Assembly: GCA_017556845.1 (NCBI GenBank)
Contig: JAFYMA010000127.1
Location: forward strand, 1 to 7,156
Direction: 5' to 3'
From: Clostridia bacterium
GTDB taxonomy: Bacteria > Bacillota > Clostridia > Oscillospirales > CAG-272
Length of the DNA stretch: 7,156 nt
The notes beneath the pieces are model-generated. The model was not told where the DNA came from, made no database searches, and was given only the letters and a program-made list of their open reading frames with translations. Shown here in pieces: positions 4,935-7,156 of this stretch; position 1 is the stretch's first letter, and each line of letters starts with the position of its first letter. The translations under genes were made by a program, and so were the position numbers.

Positions 4935-5732
4935 ATGGAAAACGTCAGAATAATTCTTTCAACCTCCCTCAAGGGCGGAGTCGGCAAGTCAACCGTTGCC
5001 TCAAACGTTGCCTATCAGCTTGCCCTGCTCGGCAAACGCGTTCTTATCTGCGATCTTGATTTTGACGTAAGATCGCTCGATCTTATACTCGGCTGTGAGG
5101 ACAGCGTGGTATTTGATATTTCCGACGTTCTGTCGGGCAGAGTGCCTTACGGTAAGGCAAGAATACAGTGCAGAAGCGATTGCGACCTTTACTTTCTTTC
5201 CGCACCGAGCAGATGTGAAAATGCTTTTTCAAACGGCGATCTTGACCGTCTTATAAAGGACGCGTGCGAGTACGACGGGCTTGATTATATAATATTCGAC
5301 ACTCCCGGATCTGACGGTGAAACGCTGAAATACGCATTACACTGCGCAAGCGAATCCTGGGTGATCGCAAGCCATACGCCCGCATCGCTCAGGGGGGCGC
5401 AAAAAAGCGCCGAGCTGTGCTACGAGCACGGCGTAACTCCCCGTCTTATCGTAAACAGCTTCGATTACGAATCGGTCAAAAACAGTAAAAGATCCGGTAT
5501 AAACGATATTATCGACAAAACGAGCGTACCGCTTTTAGGCGTAGTTCCTTACGACAGACATCTGTTTTTTGCCCAGGAAAGAGGCATACTTGCATCAGAC
5601 AGAGATTTTATATCTCAAAGAGCGTTCTTTAATATTGCCAAAAGGCTCGTTGCGGACACAACGGGCGAAAGATATATCCCGATACTTAAGGGAATAAAGA
5701 CGGTACGAAGGAAAAGAATATTGACAAGATAA
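4935..5732 (+). CDS. MinD-family (ParA/MinD superfamily) ATPase
   Basis: 265 residues, start preceded by AAAGGGAG (4922-4929 region). The deviant Walker A motif KGGVGKST spans residues 13-20, with signature Lys13 needed for ATP-dependent dimerisation. DLDFDVRSLDLILG (40-53) is the MinD-type Walker A'/switch I, followed by VVFDISDVLSGR as in MinD. Walker B is YIIFDTPG with Asp122. NSFDYESV...DIIDKTSVPLLGVVPYD matches the MinD C-terminal half, so this is a MinD-type rather than plasmid ParA protein. The C-terminal 15 residues (KGIKTVRRKRILTR and before) are strongly basic and could replace the usual amphipathic membrane-targeting helix. MinD proteins position the division site with MinC/MinE; neither is present here. 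It is followed 10 bases later by an MgsA-like gene. The sequence is rather diverged from ordinary clostridial MinD, so it may be a second, specialised paralogue. Confidence 0.85.
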   Translation: MENVRIILSTSLKGGVGKSTVASNVAYQLALLGKRVLICDLDFDVRSLDLILGCEDSVVFDISDVLSGRVPYGKARIQCRSDCDLYFLSAPSRCENAFSNGDLDRLIKDACEYDGLDYIIFDTPGSDGETLKYALHCASESWVIASHTPASLRGAQKSAELCYEHGVTPRLIVNSFDYESVKNSKRSGINDIIDKTSVPLLGVVPYDRHLFFAQERGILASDRDFISQRAFFNIAKRLVADTTGERYIPILKGIKTVRRKRILTR

Positions 5733-5742
5733 GGAGAAGACA

Positions 5743-6168
5743 ATGGAAATAGCAATAATGGCTCATGACAAAAGGAAGGAATTGATGGCCCAGCTTTGTA
5801 TTGCTTACTGCGGTATTCTCAGTAAGCACAAGCTCTGCGCTACGAGCGTAACGGGTAAATATATATCCGATGCAACGGGCTTACAGATAGAAAGACTGCT
5901 TTCGGGCTGTCAGGGCGGCGAGCATCAGATCGCATCGCGCATAGCGTACAACGAGATCGACGTCGTGCTTTATTTCCGTGATACAGCTCCGTGCAGCAAC
6001 TGTGACGATGCGCTTGACATTATCCGTCTGTGCGATCTTCACAACGTGCCGATAGCAACGAACATCGCAACGGCAGAGGTGCTTATATGTGCCCTTGAAC
6101 GAGGCGATCTTGACTGGCGCGAGATAGTAAATCCCCGCTCGGACTATAACCAAAAAAAGAAAAGATAA
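5743..6168 (+). CDS. mgsA: Methylglyoxal synthase-like protein with altered active site
   Basis: 141 residues, close to the ~137 of Bacillus MgsA; AAGGAG at 5731-5736 overlaps the end of the MinD gene. The MGS fold is clear: IAIMAHDKRK (Asp9, Lys12), TSVTGKYISDATGL, SGCQGGEHQIASRI, VLYFRD, IIRLCDLHNVPIATNIATAEV. MgsA converts dihydroxyacetone phosphate to methylglyoxal and phosphate. Compared with the E. coli enzyme from memory, the catalytic-base Asp71 is Glu60, His98 is Asn86, and TGTTG is TSVTG; Asp101 (Asp89), Asp91 (Asp80) and the SG phosphate loop are kept. The active-site loop, usually RDPL..PHDPD, is one residue shorter and carries a CxxC (PCSNCDD). The substitutions leave activity in doubt. 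MgsA-like genes next to minD are a known clostridial arrangement. The homology is sure; the enzyme activity is not. Confidence 0.85.
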   Translation: MEIAIMAHDKRKELMAQLCIAYCGILSKHKLCATSVTGKYISDATGLQIERLLSGCQGGEHQIASRIAYNEIDVVLYFRDTAPCSNCDDALDIIRLCDLHNVPIATNIATAEVLICALERGDLDWREIVNPRSDYNQKKKR

Positions 6169-6173
6169 TTACA

Positions 6174-6203
6174 TTGGATAAACGGATGCGTGATGCCTAT
6201 AAA
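6174..6203 (+). promoter_or_regulatory. Possible promoter of the T-box transcript, inside an inverted repeat
   Basis: A modest -35 TTGGAT (6174-6179), an 18-base spacer and -10 TATAAA (6198-6203) would start the transcript near 6210, just before stem I. The -10 sits in the loop of a dyad TGATGC (6191-6196) / GCATCA (6207-6212), with outer arms AAACG (6180-6184) / CGTTT (6216-6220). The dyad could be an operator or, on readthrough from the upstream gene, an RNA hairpin. Confidence 0.4.
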
Positions 6204-6220
6204 ACAGCATCATTGCGTTT

Positions 6221-6461
6221 GTTCAGCAAGGAAGCCGTGCTTTTGACGCCGTACAGAGAATTCCCCGTATGCTGAGAGGGGAAGGGAGAAAGAAGCAATG
6301 AGTACCGACCTTGCTTATCCACCGCAGGAAATGGCGGTGCGTGTGACTTGCGTTACAGAGTTATAAGAGCTATAAATATCGGGTGGAACCGCGGTTTCGA
6401 CCGCCCCGAGAAAATGCGTTCAGGCTTTTGAGCGTGTTTTCCCGAGGCGGTCTTATTTTTT
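6221..6461 (+). ncRNA. T-box riboswitch leader, probably threonine-specific
   Basis: The T-box sequence GGGTGGAACCGCGG is complete at 6381-6394. Stem I is closed by AGCAAGG (6225-6231) / CCTTGCT (6309-6315). Its AG-bulge region is AGAGAA (6255-6260), and the distal stem TTCCCC (6261-6266) / GGGGAA (6278-6283) bears the loop motif GCTGAGA (6271-6277). Next come a stem CACCGC (6320-6325) / GCGGTG (6334-6339), the conserved GTTA (6352-6355) and stem III TTATA (6361-6365) / TATAA (6371-6375). The antiterminator pairs CGGG (6380-6383) with CCCG (6405-6408) and GCGG (6391-6394) with CCGC (6401-6404). In the specifier loop, GAGTACCGA gives ACC (Thr, 6304-6306) by the usual GA(A)-N-specifier-purine spacing. 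The bulge TGGA would pair with a tRNA whose discriminator is U, which fits Thr or Gly better than Tyr. Uncharged tRNA binding would prevent termination. Confidence 0.93.
6399..6461 (+). terminator. T-box transcription terminator
   Basis: A long hairpin runs from 6399-6422 to 6429-6452: GACCGCCCCGAGAAAA at the base pairs with TTTTCCCGAGGCGGTC with two mismatches, and G-U rich pairs continue to a 6-base loop. TTATTTTTT follows (6453-6461). Its 5' arm uses bases 6401-6408 that are needed by the antiterminator, so the two folds exclude each other. Confidence 0.92.
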
Positions 6462-6496
6462 CCGCATTTTTCCGATGGTGAAAGGAAATTAAAAAA

Positions 6497-7063
6497 ATGA
6501 AAAACTACAAGGTATTGCTTATCATAACGCTTGGTGTTATGCTGGCACTTATCGGCGGTCTTGTTGCCGTTCAGCTTTTATCGCCGCCGTACCCCGTGCC
6601 GTCCTCGTCATATACACAGCGTAAGGCTGAAAACGCCGTTCAGCATTATCAGCTTTCATCGTATGAAGCCGACGAAAACGGCAAAATACCGCTTGAATTG
6701 TTCAGCGTTACCGTTGAGGTGTCAAACTACGCAAAGTCGGGCAAAAACGGCTACACGTCGTACTTTTACGCCATGGACAGATACGGCAAGCTCGAATGTT
6801 ATACCTCGGACGGCAAGGAGGTAACGCTTGATGGGGAGAAAATGAGCCTTGAAGAAAGGGCATCAGCCATCGAAGGACTCAGAGAAGAATTCGATACGTA
6901 CAAAAGAATACTTTCAAACCTTAAATACGACGTTCCGACGGAGGACGGAGTTATAAAGGTATACCTTAATTGCAGCTACGGGCCGTATCTTAAGGAGTAT
7001 TCGGTGCAGGAGTTTGAAAAATGCTCCTTGTACAAGTCATTTGAAGCGTTCGGTATGGAATGA
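6497..7063 (+). CDS. Membrane-anchored protein of unknown function in the T-box operon
   Basis: 188 residues; AAAGGA (6481-6486) precedes the ATG by 10 bases. Residues 5-28 (KVLLIITLGVMLALIGGLVA and the next few) form a single N-terminal membrane anchor with a basic start, then a Pro/Ser-rich linker (SPPYPVPSSS). The rest (~residues 45-188) is a soluble, charged domain of mixed strand/helix character, with a likely helix around SLEERASAIEGLREEFDTYK and Cys residues in LECY, LNCS and EKCS. It should lie outside the cell. I recognise no family. It is the first gene after the T-box terminator, and no terminator separates it from the gene starting at 7112, so its expression should follow tRNA charging. 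This may be direct control, or it may simply be caught between the T-box and a synthetase gene. Confidence 0.8.
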   Translation: MKNYKVLLIITLGVMLALIGGLVAVQLLSPPYPVPSSSYTQRKAENAVQHYQLSSYEADENGKIPLELFSVTVEVSNYAKSGKNGYTSYFYAMDRYGKLECYTSDGKEVTLDGEKMSLEERASAIEGLREEFDTYKRILSNLKYDVPTEDGVIKVYLNCSYGPYLKEYSVQEFEKCSLYKSFEAFGME

Positions 7064-7111
7064 CGTTCCGACATATCAAAAGGTAATATATTTTTAAAGG
7101 AGTAATATACA

Positions 7112-7156
7112 ATGTTCAACGTAAAATTTTCACAAGGACAGATATTTGAATCTGAT
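7112..7156 (+). CDS. Start of a gene, possibly threonyl-tRNA synthetase (truncated by window end)
   Basis: AAAGGAG (7096-7102) is 9 bases before the ATG, and the frame is open to the window end (15 codons, MFNVKFSQGQIFESD). A beta strand followed by a G-centred turn right at the N-terminus is compatible with a TGS domain (pattern I-x-V-x-F-x-x-G), which begins threonyl-tRNA synthetases. A Thr-type T-box upstream supports the idea. Fifteen residues cannot prove it. It is co-transcribed with the preceding gene by position. Confidence 0.55.
   Translation, partial: MFNVKFSQGQIFESD

Noticed and set aside
4935..5732. Plasmid-type ParA with a partition site
   Set aside because: Motifs around switch I and the C-terminal half are MinD-like, no ParB gene follows, and the neighbour is MgsA-like.
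6303..6305. TAC (tyrosine) as the T-box specifier
   Set aside because: Spacing from GAG and the following C fit less well than ACC, and the TGGA bulge does not suit an A discriminator; not fully excluded.
6315..6323. TTATCCACC as a DnaA box
   Set aside because: It matches 8 of 9 bases, but it is a single copy and is explained by pairing within the T-box leader stems.

Overview
The window looks like a chromosomal segment from an uncultured gut-type Clostridia (Firmicutes), most likely Oscillospirales/Ruminococcaceae. The grounds are a dockerin-bearing surface protein, strong AGGAG-type ribosome binding sites, TTGACA/TATAAT promoters, a classical T-box leader, a MinD-MgsA gene pair of the kind found in clostridial min loci, and intergenic hairpin repeats that resemble those of Faecalibacterium/Ruminococcus-like genomes. 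TGA is used as an ordinary stop.

Layout. Bases 2-781 hold the C-terminal part of a secreted protein with GLUG-like repeats and a type I dockerin, closed by a strong terminator. Bases 782-1403 are a gene-free stretch. It contains an array of 11 hairpins whose centres fall every 22-23 bases (824-1076), a second palindromic repeat (1081-1124), a low-complexity stretch, and four copies of the DnaA-box-like 9-mer TTTTCCACA (1247-1295), three of them in direct repeat at exactly 12-base spacing. A near-perfect promoter (1346-1374) then drives a DUF6291-like gene (1404-1853). DUF6291 is best known from phage replication regions.

Bases 1962-4220 hold two tandem paralogous lipoproteins related to parvulin/PrsA-type foldases. 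A small minus-strand gene (4213-4458) runs into them head-on. It encodes a protein with a signal peptide and a C-terminal membrane helix, and its probable terminator lies inside the second foldase gene. Divergent from it is an RNHCP zinc-ribbon gene (4518-4835).

A strong promoter with a perfect operator-like palindrome between its -35 and -10 boxes (4872-4900) drives a MinD-family ATPase and a methylglyoxal synthase-like protein (4935-6168). The MgsA-like protein has substitutions at key catalytic positions and a CxxC in its active-site loop. A T-box riboswitch with a complete antiterminator/terminator switch follows (6221-6461). Its specifier is most likely ACC (threonine). It leads into a membrane-anchored protein of unknown function (6497-7063) and then the start of another gene (7112-7156), whose first residues are compatible with the TGS domain of threonyl-tRNA synthetase.

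The best candidates for something undescribed are the hairpin array with compensatory changes, the iterated TTTTCCACA cluster in front of a DUF6291 gene, the altered MgsA active site, and the T-box that appears to control an unknown membrane protein.
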